Assembly (NCBI RefSeq): GCF_017592555.1
Contig: NZ_JAGFNS010000001.1
Location: forward strand, 382,664-435,060
Reading direction: 5' to 3'
Source: Actinoplanes flavus
GTDB taxonomy: Bacteria; Actinomycetota; Actinomycetes; Mycobacteriales; Micromonosporaceae
Length of the DNA: 52,397 nucleotides
Part shown: positions 15,664 to 24,175 of the stretch, piece by piece
Numbering within the stretch: position 1 is the first letter of the stretch
How the letters are laid out: every line of letters starts with the position of its first letter
Notes under the pieces: model-generated
Told to the model about the DNA's origin: nothing
Database searches by the model: none
The model's input: only the letters and a program-made list of their open reading frames with translations
Translations under genes and position numbers: made by a program

Positions 15664-16122
15664 CTACAGGGGCTTGGCGTAGGAGAGGACGTCCGGGTAG
15701 CCGGCGTAGTAGCCGAAGTCGGGGATGCGTACGTAGCCGGCGGACTCGTACAGGGCGATGGCCTCCGGCTGGCGGTCGCCGGTTTCCAGGATCATGCGTT
15801 TGCAGCCGGCCGCCGCGGCGGAGGCCTCTACGGCGGCGAGCATGCGGCGGGCCACGCCGCGGCCCCGGGCGGCGCTGGTGGTGAACATGCGCTTGAGTTC
15901 GGCGTCGTCGCCGTGTCGTCGCCAGCCGGCGCTGGCGATCAGCCGGTCGTTCTCGACGGCGACCAGGAAGTCGCCGTTCGGCGGGGTGAAGTCGGCCGCC
16001 GTGATGGGGGTGTCGTCGCCGCTGCCGCCGTACCGGTCGGAGAGGTCTCGCAGGTTTTCGGCGACGAGGGTCTGGACCGCCGGGTCGCCGAAACCCGCGG
16101 ATTTGATCTTGATGTCCTGCAC
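15664..16122 (-). CDS. GNAT family N-acetyltransferase
   Basis: A 152-aa acetyltransferase from GTG 16122. It shows the GNAT acetyl-CoA loop (RGRGVARRML around residues 86-95), the preceding beta strand ELKRMF, and the C-terminal ALYESAGYVRI strand. The acceptor substrate cannot be predicted. It lies 20 nt downstream of thiL on the same strand and may be cotranscribed. Its 3' end abuts the repeat island. Confidence 0.85.
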   Translation of the reverse strand: MQDIKIKSAGFGDPAVQTLVAENLRDLSDRYGGSGDDTPITAADFTPPNGDFLVAVENDRLIASAGWRRHGDDAELKRMFTTSAARGRGVARRMLAAVEASAAAAGCKRMILETGDRQPEAIALYESAGYVRIPDFGYYAGYPDVLSYAKPL

Positions 16123-16142
16123 GCCGGCAAGACTAATCGAGG

Positions 16143-17081
16143 TCAGCGGAAGTGGTCCCAGCCCGTGCCGCCGGTCCAGGGCTTGCGGTCGACGGTGACG
16201 TCGGTGCCGTCGAGCACCGAGCCGATCACCCGCCAGTGTTCGGGGAGGGTCACCCCGGGTGGGAAGGTGGCGGCGAGCGGGTGGTCGTCGCCTCCGGCGA
16301 GGAGCCAGACGTACGGGTCGACGCCGAGCGCCTTGGCCGCGTCCAGCATCTGGGTGGGCGGCTCGAAGGAGTCCCGCCGGACGTCGATCCCGACCGCGCT
16401 GGCCTCCGCGATGTGCCCGAGGTCCTGGAGCAGCCCGTCGGACACGTCGATCATGGAGGTGGCGCCGAGCCGGGCCGCCTCGGGTCCGGCCGAGTACCGG
16501 ACGTCCGGCCGCCGGTACGCCTCGACCAGCAGTTTCGGCGTCCGGAAGCCGCGGGACAGCACGGTGAGGCCGGCCGCCGCGTACCCGATCCGCCCGCACA
16601 GGGCGACCACGTCACCGGGCCGGGCCCCGTCCCGCCGGACCGGCGCCACCCCGCCCAGGTCACCCAGTGCGGTGACGGCGATGGTGAGCGTCGGGCTGGC
16701 CGAGGTGTCCCCGCCGACCACGGTCGCCCCGACCAGCCCGGCTTCGGCGGAGAGGCCGTCGGCGAGCCCTTCGGCCCAGGTGACGTCGAGCCCGGTCGGT
16801 ACGCACAGCGCCACCAGCAGGGCGGTCGGGGTGGCGCCCATGGCGGCGATGTCGGCGAGGTTGGCGGCGGCGGCGCGGCGGCCGACGTCTTCGGGCCCGC
16901 ACCAGTCCCGGCGGAAGTGGCGTCCTTCGACCAGTACGTCGGTGGAGGCGACCACCCGTCCGTCGGCGGCACGGACCACCGCGGCGTCGTCGCCGGGGCC
17001 GAGCAGGGTGGCGGTTCCGGAGCCGAGCCGGGAGACGATTCGGCCGATCAGCCCGAATTCACCGGCCTCTGCGATGCTCAC
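16143..17081 (-). CDS. thiL: Thiamine-monophosphate kinase
   Basis: ATP-dependent kinase that makes thiamine pyrophosphate from thiamine monophosphate. The 312-aa protein has family motifs near the N-terminus (EFGLIGRI, GPGDDAAVV), STDVLVEGRHF, NLADIAAMGA and VGGDTSASP. The C-terminal GDDHPL segment is also present. No TPP riboswitch was recognised upstream. The thiL-RAM protein-DUF3515-ddl neighbourhood is conserved in Actinomycetota. Confidence 0.95.
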   Translation of the reverse strand: MSIAEAGEFGLIGRIVSRLGSGTATLLGPGDDAAVVRAADGRVVASTDVLVEGRHFRRDWCGPEDVGRRAAAANLADIAAMGATPTALLVALCVPTGLDVTWAEGLADGLSAEAGLVGATVVGGDTSASPTLTIAVTALGDLGGVAPVRRDGARPGDVVALCGRIGYAAAGLTVLSRGFRTPKLLVEAYRRPDVRYSAGPEAARLGATSMIDVSDGLLQDLGHIAEASAVGIDVRRDSFEPPTQMLDAAKALGVDPYVWLLAGGDDHPLAATFPPGVTLPEHWRVIGSVLDGTDVTVDRKPWTGGTGWDHFR

Positions 17082-17179
17082 GTCTAAGTCCTTCGATGGT
17101 GGCGACCCGCTGCCGGGCCGCTTCGTACGGTAGTTTCACGACCGGGGATCACCGACGAACTGGCGGATAGGAGTCGATC

Positions 17180-17413
17180 GTGGTCCAGGCATACATCCTG
17201 ATTCAAACGGAGGTCGGGAAGGCGCGTGACGTGGCCGCCGCGATCGAGAAGATACCGGGGGTGGTGCGTGTCGACGCCGTGACCGGTCCGTACGACGTGG
17301 TCGTGCTGACCGAGGCGCACACCGTGGACGAGTTGGGCGGTCTGATTGTGAGCAAGGTCCAGTACGTGCCGGGCATCACGAGGACGCTCACCTGCTCCGT
17401 GGTAAACCTCTGA
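17180..17413 (+). CDS. Stand-alone Lrp/AsnC ligand-binding (RAM) domain protein
   Basis: A 77-aa protein starting GTG 17180 behind GGATAGGAG. It consists only of the alpha-beta effector-binding domain of Lrp/AsnC regulators (VQAYILIQTEVGKA...VTGPYDVVVL...SKVQYVPGITRT), with no DNA-binding domain. Such SraA/RAM proteins bind amino acids as oligomers and may modulate a partner. It is one base away from the DUF3515 gene, so the two are cotranscribed. Confidence 0.88.
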   Translation: MVQAYILIQTEVGKARDVAAAIEKIPGVVRVDAVTGPYDVVVLTEAHTVDELGGLIVSKVQYVPGITRTLTCSVVNL

Positions 17414-17414
17414 C

Positions 17415-18041
17415 ATGGTGGACCTCGAGACCGCGAAGATCGAAGACGCTCCGGACCGGACCCGCCGGGCCGCCGCGCTGTGGGCGACCGCTGTAGCCGT
17501 ACCGGTGACTTTGATCGTAGGTCTCGTGGCCTTTTTCTCCTTGATTCCGGAGAAAAAGGATGAACCGGCCAAAGTTCCGCAGGCGATCCCGAGCACCCCG
17601 GTGCTCGTCGACGCCCCGCGGCTGGACGAGAAGACCGCTCAGGTCTGCCTCGCGGTGACCTCCCAGCTGCCCCCGAAGATCCGGGATCTGGAGGCACGCA
17701 GGGTCTCGGCCGGCCCGGAACAGAACGCGGCCTACGGCGAACCCGCGGTGATCGTCTCCTGTGGCGTCCCGCAGCCGGCCATGTGCACGACACTCGGCGA
17801 CACGACCCCGGGCTGCGTTCCGTTGAACACCGAGCTGCTGTTCATGGACAACGTGTGCTGGTTCGGGAAGAACGACGGCGGCACGGCCGTCCTCACCACG
17901 ATGGACCGTGAGGTCCCGGTGCGGGTGACCGTGCCGCCGGCGTACCAGAGCCCGGCGCAGTGGGCCAACGAGTTCTCCGAGACGATCGTGAAGACCGTCA
18001 AGTCGAAGCCCGAGGGCGCCATGCCCAGCGGCTGCGCCTGA
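17415..18041 (+). CDS. DUF3515 membrane-anchored protein
   Basis: A 208-aa actinobacterial protein with one N-terminal transmembrane segment (about residues 22-43, LWATAVAVPVTLIVGLVAFF) and an extracytoplasmic domain containing several cysteines (CLAV, CGVP, MCTT, GCVP, VCWFG, SGCA). Family members lie beside ddl and thiL. The function is unknown; an envelope role is inference from location and neighbours. Its stop codon is 3 nt from the convergent ddl stop. Confidence 0.8.
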   Translation: MVDLETAKIEDAPDRTRRAAALWATAVAVPVTLIVGLVAFFSLIPEKKDEPAKVPQAIPSTPVLVDAPRLDEKTAQVCLAVTSQLPPKIRDLEARRVSAGPEQNAAYGEPAVIVSCGVPQPAMCTTLGDTTPGCVPLNTELLFMDNVCWFGKNDGGTAVLTTMDREVPVRVTVPPAYQSPAQWANEFSETIVKTVKSKPEGAMPSGCA

Positions 18042-18044
18042 GAC

Positions 18045-19139
18045 CTAGTGCAGCCCGGTCCCCCGGTGCAGGGCGGTCCGGATGAGACGGTCCACCACCT
18101 TCGGGTACTCCAGGCCGGTGGCCGCCCACATCTGCGGGAACATCGAGGTCGGCGTCATGCCCGGCATGGTGTTGATCTCGTTGAGGAAGATCTCGCCGTC
18201 CGCCGTGACGAAGAAGTCGACGCGCGCCAGCCCGGCACAGTCCAGCGCGGTGAAGGTCCGCAGCGCGAACTCCCGCACCCGGCGGGTCAGCTCCTCCGGG
18301 AGCGGCGCCGGAATCGTGTAGCGGCTGCCGACCAGGTACTTCGTCTCGAAGTCGTACCAGTCGGCGTCGTCGACGTGGATCTCGGCGAGCAGCGACGCCT
18401 CCGGGGCGCCACCGGCCTCGCCCTCCAGCACCCCGCACTCGATCTCGCGGCCCACGATCGCGGCCTCGACCAGCACCTTCGGGTCGATCTCACGGGCCGT
18501 GGCGATGGCCGCCTCCAGGTCGGCCCAGTCGCTGACCTTGGTGATGCCGGTCGACGACCCGGCCCGGGACGGCTTCACGAAGACCGGCAGGCCGAGCCGC
18601 TCCTTGTCGGCCTCGGACAGCGACGTCCCGGCGCGCAACACCGCGTACGGCCCGACCGGGATGCCCTCGGCGGCCGCCAGCTTCTTGGTGAACTCCTTGT
18701 CCATGGCCGCCGCCGACGCGAACACGTTCGCGCCCACGTACGGGATACCGGCCATCTCCAGCATGCCCTGGATGGTGCCGTCCTCGCCGTACGCCCCGTG
18801 CAGCACCGGGAACACCACGTCCACACCGGCCAGCTCGGAGACACCCTCGGCCGGGTCGCGCACGATCAGCTCGGTCGCCGTCGGGTCGGCCGCGAACACC
18901 ACGGCGCTGCCCGACTCGGCCGTGATCTCCGGCAGCCGGCGGTCGCTGATCGCCAGCTGGGAGGCGTCACCCGAGGCGAGGACCCAGCGACCCTCACGGG
19001 TGATTCCGACGGGCAGCACCTCGTACTGATCCGGGTCCAGGGCGCCCAGGATCGCACCGGCGCTGACACAGGAAATGGCGTGCTCAGTGCTGCGACCACC
19101 GAACACGATCGCGACGCGGGTCTTGCGGGGGGACGTCAC
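18045..19139 (-). CDS. ddl: D-alanine--D-alanine ligase
   Basis: ATP-grasp ligase making the D-Ala-D-Ala dipeptide for peptidoglycan. It has the N-terminal VAIVFGGRSTEHAIS motif, HGAYGEDGTIQGMLE, the KPSRAGSSTG lid, and the C-terminal LNEINTMPGMTPTSM. From GTG 19139 the protein is 364 aa, the usual DdlA length. A longer frame opens upstream to 19322 but does not resemble the family. It is convergent with DUF3515 and divergent from the DSP-like gene. Confidence 0.95.
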   Translation of the reverse strand: MTSPRKTRVAIVFGGRSTEHAISCVSAGAILGALDPDQYEVLPVGITREGRWVLASGDASQLAISDRRLPEITAESGSAVVFAADPTATELIVRDPAEGVSELAGVDVVFPVLHGAYGEDGTIQGMLEMAGIPYVGANVFASAAAMDKEFTKKLAAAEGIPVGPYAVLRAGTSLSEADKERLGLPVFVKPSRAGSSTGITKVSDWADLEAAIATAREIDPKVLVEAAIVGREIECGVLEGEAGGAPEASLLAEIHVDDADWYDFETKYLVGSRYTIPAPLPEELTRRVREFALRTFTALDCAGLARVDFFVTADGEIFLNEINTMPGMTPTSMFPQMWAATGLEYPKVVDRLIRTALHRGTGLH

Positions 19140-19259
19140 TCTTCTCTGCGCCTTCCAGCTAGCGGGCATGCCGGGGGTGACCCTACTCTGCGTAAGCCAG
19201 ATTCGCCGATGGTGGCGGCACCCGTCAAAGACGTGCAAGGCAGGGAGGACGAAGCGTTC

Positions 19260-19700
19260 ATGGCTCCAGCACTCCACGTGATCGCCGGACCCGGTCCGGG
19301 GCAGCTGGCGACGATGGCTCATCCGGCCGACGTGCCGTGGTCACCGCAGGAGCTGAGCGCGCTCGCCCGGGCCGGGGTCGAGGTCCTGGTGTCGTCCGCC
19401 GAGCCCGGCCCGGACACCGCGGGCATCGAGGTGGTGCCGTTCCCGATCTCCGACGGAACCGCCACCCGCGACGAGGCCAACCGGGTGGTCGCGCTGGCCG
19501 TCCGTCTCGCCCGGGAGGTCCGCGCGGGCCGATTCGTGGTCACCCAGTCGGCATCCGACAACGGCCGGTCGACGCTGCTGGCCACCATGACGCTCGCCCT
19601 GCTCGGCATCCGCCCCGGCGAGGCGCTGCGCCGCACCGGCCCGTCCGGCACGGCCATCGCCCCCGACTGGCTCCACGACTTCGTCGCCACACACGGCTGA
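19260..19700 (+). CDS. Dual-specificity-phosphatase-like protein, catalytic Cys apparently replaced
   Basis: A 146-aa protein with the layout of a small dual-specificity phosphatase. The general-acid strand PISDG (Asp65) is followed by a helix and a strand RFVVTQSASDNGRSTLLA where HCxxGxxRS is expected. The arginine (Arg103) and Ser104 are present, but the position of the nucleophilic cysteine is Ser97 and the histidine is Gln96. The helix LALLGIRPGEALRR after it also matches. It may be a pseudophosphatase that binds phosphorylated ligands. The start is ATG 19260; an upstream in-frame ATG at 19209 is less likely. It is divergent from ddl. Confidence 0.6.
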   Translation: MAPALHVIAGPGPGQLATMAHPADVPWSPQELSALARAGVEVLVSSAEPGPDTAGIEVVPFPISDGTATRDEANRVVALAVRLAREVRAGRFVVTQSASDNGRSTLLATMTLALLGIRPGEALRRTGPSGTAIAPDWLHDFVATHG

Positions 19701-19798
19701 TCGGCCGGCCGCCGGCTCCCGTCACACCTTTCAAACCCGTTTCCGGTACGCGGTGAAAAGCCCCGCCGAACCCACCCCGTCCCGCCGTTCAGCTCAAG

Positions 19799-20161
19799 CT
19801 AGGCCGTGGTGAACGTCTGGGGCAGGGCTCCGGCGTCCCAGAGCGAGTCGAGGTGGGCCAGGAAGCCGGTCAGGCTGCGCTCCAGGGCGCGCCGCTCTTC
19901 GGCGGGGAGTGTGGCCAGCGGATCGGAGAAGATCAGGCCCTCCGGGTGCCTGGCGCGGGTGCCCACGAACTTGTCGCAGGCTCCGCACCAGACGTAGCTG
20001 ACCAGGGTGGGCCGCTTGGCGTTGGCCGGCGTCGTGAAGTAGGCGCGCAGCCGCCGCTGCCCGCAAGCCGGACAGTTCCGCTCTCCCGGATCGGCGAAGA
20101 AGCTCTCCCCCTGGGTGAGCGCCGCCACCTCGTCACCGCTGAAACTGCTCCAGGCCGTCAC
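19799..20161 (-). CDS. Zinc-ribbon hypothetical protein
   Basis: A 120-aa protein from GTG 20161 with a four-cysteine ribbon: Cys30-x2-Cys33 (CPACGQRRL) and Cys59-x2-Cys62 (CGACDKF), interrupted by a short beta region. The C-terminal 40 residues form a helix. I do not recognise a characterised family. The DNA between it and the upstream cystathionine lyase gene (20162-20246) is G-rich with repeated CGGCCGGG words. The start is uncertain by a few codons. Confidence 0.6.
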   Translation of the reverse strand: MTAWSSFSGDEVAALTQGESFFADPGERNCPACGQRRLRAYFTTPANAKRPTLVSYVWCGACDKFVGTRARHPEGLIFSDPLATLPAEERRALERSLTGFLAHLDSLWDAGALPQTFTTA

Positions 20162-20246
20162 GACAGGACAAACGCACGGTCGCGAAGGACGGCCGGGCGG
20201 CCGGGAACGGCGGCGGGGACAAGGGCCGGACGGCCGGGAGCGGCCG

Positions 20247-21368
20247 TCACGCCGACGCGTCCAGGGCGGCGGTGATGTCGGCGAGCAGGTCGACGGTGTC
20301 CTCGATGCCGCAGGAGAACCGTAGGAAGCCGGGCGGCGTGTCGTCACCCCACTGGGCCCGCCGGTCCGCCGTGCTGTGCACCCCGCCGAACGACGTGGCC
20401 GCGAACACCAGCTTCGCCGCCGACAGGAACCGTCCGGCCCGCTCGGCCGACCCCAGGTCGAACGACACGATGCCGGGCACCCGCCGCATCTGCGCCGAGG
20501 CCACCGGGTACGACGGGTCGCCCGCCAGCCCCGGCCACCGCACCCCGGTCACGTCGGTACGGGAGAGCAGCAGCTCGGCGACCGCGGCCGCGTTGGCGCT
20601 CTGCCGGGCCAGCCGCAGGTCGAGCGTCGCGATGGACCGGTGCGCCAGCCAGGAGTCGAAGGCGCCGGGCACCGCCCCGGTCTGCTTGCGCCACGTCTCG
20701 ACCTTGGCCAGCAGTTCCGGATCACCGGCCGACACGTAGCCGAGCAGCACGTCGGAGTGCCCGGTCAGCGCCTTGGTCCCGGACGCGACCACCAGGTCGG
20801 CGCCGAGCGCGAGCGGCGTCTGCCCGAGTGGCGTGGCGGTGGTGTTGTCGACCGCCACGAGCGCACCGGCCTCGTGGGCGGCGGCGGACACGGCGGCCAC
20901 GTCGCACACGTCGAGACCGGGGTTGGCCGGCGTCTCCAGCAGCACGAGCCGCACCCCGGTGAAGTCCGGGTACGGTCCGGCGGTCGGCACCAGGATCGTC
21001 TTCACACCCAGGTCACGGAGGGTGCCCTCGGCGAATGCCCGTACCGTGAAATAGCCGTCCGCCGGCAACGCGACCGTGTCGCCGGTGCGCAGCACCGCGA
21101 GCAGCAGCGCCGTGATCGCCGCCTGGCCGCTGGCGAAGACCAGCGTGGGCGCGCCCTCCAGGGAGGCGATCGCCGCCTCCAGGGCCCGCCTGGTCGGGTG
21201 CTCGGTGCGGGCGTACCCGTTCTCTCCCGGCCCGGTCATCGGGTCCAGGTGGTAGGGCGCCGCGAACACCGGTCCCGGGAGGAACGGCTCACCGACCACC
21301 GGAGCGGGCAGGCCGGCGTGCACCGACCGCGTGCCGTCGGAGAAGGAGTCCGAAAACGAGGGGCTCAC
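20247..21368 (-). CDS. Cys/Met-metabolism PLP enzyme (cystathionine gamma-lyase type)
   Basis: A 373-aa PLP-dependent trans-sulfuration enzyme. The PLP lysine is Lys199 in [12 protein letters not shown]. The family segments [24 protein letters not shown] and a C-terminal [15 protein letters not shown] are present. It resembles cystathionine gamma-lyase/synthase; which reaction it catalyses cannot be decided from sequence alone. The start is GTG 21368, overlapping the gpsA stop (GTGA). It is the last gene of the plsC-gpsA-lyase operon. Confidence 0.88.
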   Translation of the reverse strand: MSPSFSDSFSDGTRSVHAGLPAPVVGEPFLPGPVFAAPYHLDPMTGPGENGYARTEHPTRRALEAAIASLEGAPTLVFASGQAAITALLLAVLRTGDTVALPADGYFTVRAFAEGTLRDLGVKTILVPTAGPYPDFTGVRLVLLETPANPGLDVCDVAAVSAAAHEAGALVAVDNTTATPLGQTPLALGADLVVASGTKALTGHSDVLLGYVSAGDPELLAKVETWRKQTGAVPGAFDSWLAHRSIATLDLRLARQSANAAAVAELLLSRTDVTGVRWPGLAGDPSYPVASAQMRRVPGIVSFDLGSAERAGRFLSAAKLVFAATSFGGVHSTADRRAQWGDDTPPGFLRFSCGIEDTVDLLADITAALDASA

Positions 21369-22357
21369 TCGGGTTTCATCTCCCGTGTCATCAGCAGTTT
21401 CACCGCGACCCGCGGGTCCACGCCCTCGTGGCACACCCGCTCGACCTGTTCGACGATCGGCATCTCCACGCCGTTCGCCCGGGCCAGGTCACGGATGGAC
21501 AGGCAGCTCTTGACGCCCTCGGCGGTCTGCCGGGTGGCGATCTGCGCCTGTTCCAGGGAGTCGCCGCGGCCCAGGTGCTCGCCGAAGGTGCGGTTCCGGG
21601 CGAGCGGCGACGAGCAGGAGGCGACCAGGTCGCCGAGGCCGGCCAGGCCGGCGAAGGTGAGCGGGTCGGCGCCGAGCGCCACGCCGAGGCGGGCGGTCTC
21701 GGCCAGGCCGCGGGTGATCAGCGAGGCCCGGGTGTTGTCGCCGAGACCGATGGCCACGGCCATCCCGTACGCCAGGGCGATCACGTTCTTGCAGGCGCCC
21801 CCGAGTTCGCAGCCGATCACGTCGTCGCTGGTGTAGGGGCGGAAGTAGGGCGTGGCGAGGGCGTGCTGGACCTGCCGGGCACGGCTCTCGTCGGAGCACG
21901 CCACCACGGTCGCGGTGGGCTGCCCGGCGGCGATCTCGGGGGCCAGATTGGGCCCGGAGACGACCACGACCCGGTCCGGGGCGACACCGGCCGTCTCCAC
22001 GATGACCTCGCTCATCCGCTTGAGCGTGCCGAGCTCGATGCCTTTCATGAGGGAGACCACGGTGGCGTCGCCGGGGAACGCGCCGGCCCAGTCGGCCAGG
22101 TTGCCGCGCAGGGTCTGGGAGGGCACCGCGATGGCGATCAGCTCGGCGCCGGTGACGGCCTCTTTCAGGTCGGTGGTCCCGGTGACGGTCGGCCCGAGGC
22201 GGATGCCGGGGAGCGAGCCCTCGTTGGAGCCCTTCTCCCGGATCTCCGTGGCGACCGCCTCCCGCCGCGCCCACATGCGCACCTCCGACCCGGCCTCGCC
22301 GAGCACCTTGGCGAACGCGGTGCCCCAGGATCCGGATCCGATGACGGCCGCCTTCAT
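21365..22357 (-). CDS. gpsA: Glycerol-3-phosphate dehydrogenase [NAD(P)+]
   Basis: Reduces dihydroxyacetone phosphate to sn-glycerol 3-phosphate, the backbone of phospholipids. The 330-aa protein has the Rossmann motif [10 protein letters not shown] (residues 7-16), [10 protein letters not shown], and the C-terminal-domain segment [17 protein letters not shown] with its catalytic lysine. It overlaps plsC upstream (ATGA) and the lyase downstream (GTGA). Pairing with plsC makes biochemical sense, as its product is the first acyl acceptor. Confidence 0.97.
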   Translation of the reverse strand: MKAAVIGSGSWGTAFAKVLGEAGSEVRMWARREAVATEIREKGSNEGSLPGIRLGPTVTGTTDLKEAVTGAELIAIAVPSQTLRGNLADWAGAFPGDATVVSLMKGIELGTLKRMSEVIVETAGVAPDRVVVVSGPNLAPEIAAGQPTATVVACSDESRARQVQHALATPYFRPYTSDDVIGCELGGACKNVIALAYGMAVAIGLGDNTRASLITRGLAETARLGVALGADPLTFAGLAGLGDLVASCSSPLARNRTFGEHLGRGDSLEQAQIATRQTAEGVKSCLSIRDLARANGVEMPIVEQVERVCHEGVDPRVAVKLLMTREMKPE

Positions 22358-23079
22358 GGCGCATCCTCCGAGGTCGTGGCCCGACGCACGGGCCGGTCGT
22401 AGAGCGCCGGCGGTTCGCCGTCGCGGATCTCAGCGAGCAGGTCCCGGATGCCCAGCATGATCGCCTCGGTCATCTCCTCGAGCACCGCCCGGGTGGGTTC
22501 GACGCCGGCCCACCGGCTGAGGTCGATCGGCGCGCCAGTGGTCACCGTGACGTGCGCGCGGCGCAGTTTGAGCTTGTTGGTACGCGGGTCGAAGATCGTC
22601 TGGGCGCCCCAGTTGGCGATCGGCACCACCGGGGCGCCGGTCAGCAGCGCGAGCCGGGCCGCGCCGGTCTTGCCCCGCATCGGCCACAGGTCGGGGTGCC
22701 GGGTCGTCGTCCCCTCCGGGTAGATCACCACGGCACCGCCCTCGCGTAGCGCCTCGACCAGTGTGTCCAGCGACTTCACCGCCTCCACACTGCCCCGTTC
22801 GACCGGGATCTGCCGGGTCTTGCGCAGCAGGAAGCCGATCACCGGCACCTTCCAGACGCTGGCCTTGCCGAGGAACCGCGGCCACCGGCCGGCCCGCCAG
22901 ACGTAGTGCGCGACGACCAGCGGGTCGAAGTGCGACACGTGGTTCGGGACGAGGATCACCGGCCCGCCGGCCGGGACGTCGTTCATCCGGTGCCAGGTCT
23001 TGCGGGTGAGCACGGTCATCACCGGGAGGACCAGCACCACCGCTAGACGCTGCCAGAAACCGAGCTTGAGCTGTGCCAC
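22354..23079 (-). CDS. plsC: 1-acyl-sn-glycerol-3-phosphate acyltransferase (PlsC family)
   Basis: Membrane-associated acyltransferase of 241 aa that adds the second acyl chain in phosphatidic acid synthesis. The HX4D motif is NHVSHFD (His47, Asp52), followed by the KASVWKVP block and the PEGTTTRH block (YPEGTTT). A hydrophobic segment lies at residues 10-24. The start is GTG 23079, just before AQLKLGFW. It is divergent from fbiD across a 178-bp region with an inverted repeat. Confidence 0.93.
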   Translation of the reverse strand: MAQLKLGFWQRLAVVLVLPVMTVLTRKTWHRMNDVPAGGPVILVPNHVSHFDPLVVAHYVWRAGRWPRFLGKASVWKVPVIGFLLRKTRQIPVERGSVEAVKSLDTLVEALREGGAVVIYPEGTTTRHPDLWPMRGKTGAARLALLTGAPVVPIANWGAQTIFDPRTNKLKLRRAHVTVTTGAPIDLSRWAGVEPTRAVLEEMTEAIMLGIRDLLAEIRDGEPPALYDRPVRRATTSEDAP

Positions 23080-23116
23080 GGCATCCCCCGTCCCTTGATC
23101 GGCGACGCACCTGCGT

Positions 23117-23190
23117 TCACCTGCGACGAAATCATGCCCGCTCCCGCCCGGTGGAACCAGGCAGGGGTCGAACAGCCGCGTCGCAGGTGA
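23117..23190. promoter_or_regulatory. 12-bp inverted repeat in the plsC/fbiD divergent region
   Basis: TCACCTGCGACG at 23117-23128 is exactly inverted as CGTCGCAGGTGA at 23179-23190. A further direct half-site CACCTGCG lies at 23108-23115. Three similar half-sites in a divergent promoter region suggest a regulator binding CACCTGCG, possibly with looping. Confidence 0.4.
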
Positions 23191-23257
23191 CGGACACCCC
23201 AGGCGCGGCGGCCCGCTCGCGGCGGGACGGAGCCGCCGGGTACGGCAGACTGGCCGG

Positions 23258-23902
23258 GTGGTGGTGCGGAGTTGGACGGTGGTCATCCCGGTGAAGCGGC
23301 TGGGTCTGGCGAAGACGCGGCTGCGCGGAGCGGTTCCGCCGGACCGGCACCCGGATCTGGCGCTCGCCATGGTCCGCGACACCGCCGCCGCGGTGCTGTC
23401 CGCCACCGCGGTCGCCGGGCTGATCGTGGTGACCGACGATCCGGCGGTCGGCGGCGCGGTCCGGGAGCTGGGCGCCGAGGTGGTGCCCGATCCGGGTGGC
23501 GGGCTGAACGCGGCGATGCGGTTCGGCGCCGATCAGGCGGCCGGGCTCGGCGCGTACCGGGCGGTGCTGGCCGGTGATCTGCCCGCGCTGCGCCCGGAGC
23601 AGCTGGACGAGGCGCTGGGCCGGGTGTCGGCCCGCAGCTTCGTGCCGGACGCCGCGGGCACCGGGACGGTGTTGCTCGCCGCGCCGCCCGGGCCGGCGCT
23701 GGACCCGCGGTTCGGCGGCCCGTCGGCGGCCGCGCACGCGGCCAGCGGGGCGGTCCGGCTGGTCCGGAAGTGGCCCGGTCTGCGCCAGGACGTGGACACC
23801 GCCGCCGACCTGGACGCGGTCCTCACTCTGGGTGCGGGCCGCCGGACCTGTGAGCTGTTGCGTGATCTCGGACTCACCACGGAGTGCGCGCCGGCCGCCT
23901 GA
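23258..23902 (+). CDS. fbiD: F420 biosynthesis guanylyltransferase (FbiD/CofC)
   Basis: Nucleotidyltransferase of 214 aa that activates phosphoenolpyruvate (FbiD in actinobacteria) or 2-phospholactate (CofC) with GTP for coenzyme F420. The N-terminal WTVVIPVKRLGLAKTRL is the family signature, followed by VVTDD, NAAMRFG and AGDLPAL. Three consecutive GTG codons (23258, 23261, 23264) make the exact start ambiguous. It is divergent from the gpsA operon and upstream of ppk1, as in Mycobacterium. Confidence 0.93.
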   Translation: MVVRSWTVVIPVKRLGLAKTRLRGAVPPDRHPDLALAMVRDTAAAVLSATAVAGLIVVTDDPAVGGAVRELGAEVVPDPGGGLNAAMRFGADQAAGLGAYRAVLAGDLPALRPEQLDEALGRVSARSFVPDAAGTGTVLLAAPPGPALDPRFGGPSAAAHAASGAVRLVRKWPGLRQDVDTAADLDAVLTLGAGRRTCELLRDLGLTTECAPAA

Positions 23903-23922
23903 GGCGGGTAGCGTGCGATGTC

Positions 23923-24120
23923 ATGCAGGGCACGATCGCGACCTTCGACCCGCAGACCCGCAGCGGCTCGCTGTTGCTCGACGACGGGACGCCGCTGGTC
24001 TTCGGCCCGGAGGCGTTCGACCGCTCCGGGCTGCGGCTCCTCCGCCTCGGTCAGCGGGTCACCATCGAGCCGGACGAGACCGGAGCGGTCCGCCGGGTGC
24101 TGATTCCCGGAGTCGCCTGA
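23923..24120 (+). CDS. Cold-shock-domain-like small protein
   Basis: A 65-aa OB-fold protein resembling a cold-shock domain: GTIATFDPQTRSGSLLLDDG followed by FGPEAFDRSGL and GQRVTIEPDETG. It lacks the aromatic RNP motifs of canonical CspA (KGFGFI is replaced by SGSLLL), so nucleic-acid binding is doubtful. The start is ATG 23923, 20 nt after fbiD. It probably belongs to the same transcript. Confidence 0.7.
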   Translation: MQGTIATFDPQTRSGSLLLDDGTPLVFGPEAFDRSGLRLLRLGQRVTIEPDETGAVRRVLIPGVA

Positions 24121-24135
24121 GTTGATCATCCGCTA

Positions 24136-24157
24136 GTTCGTTTCACGTTCCGCCGAA
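24136..24157 (+). promoter_or_regulatory. PHO-box-like direct repeat upstream of ppk1
   Basis: Two 11-nt units begin GTTCG (24136) and GTTCC (24147), the first containing GTTCGTTTCAC. Direct 11-nt repeats of G(G/T)TCA-type words are the PhoP operator style of Streptomyces, where polyphosphate kinase is PhoP-controlled. The match is partial. Confidence 0.35.
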
Positions 24158-24175
24158 AGCGGCGATGATGGACCC

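Noticed and set aside
17082..17179. TPP riboswitch in front of thiL
   Set aside because: No TPP aptamer motif (CTGAGA and partner) was seen, and thiL is commonly unregulated by this element in this context.
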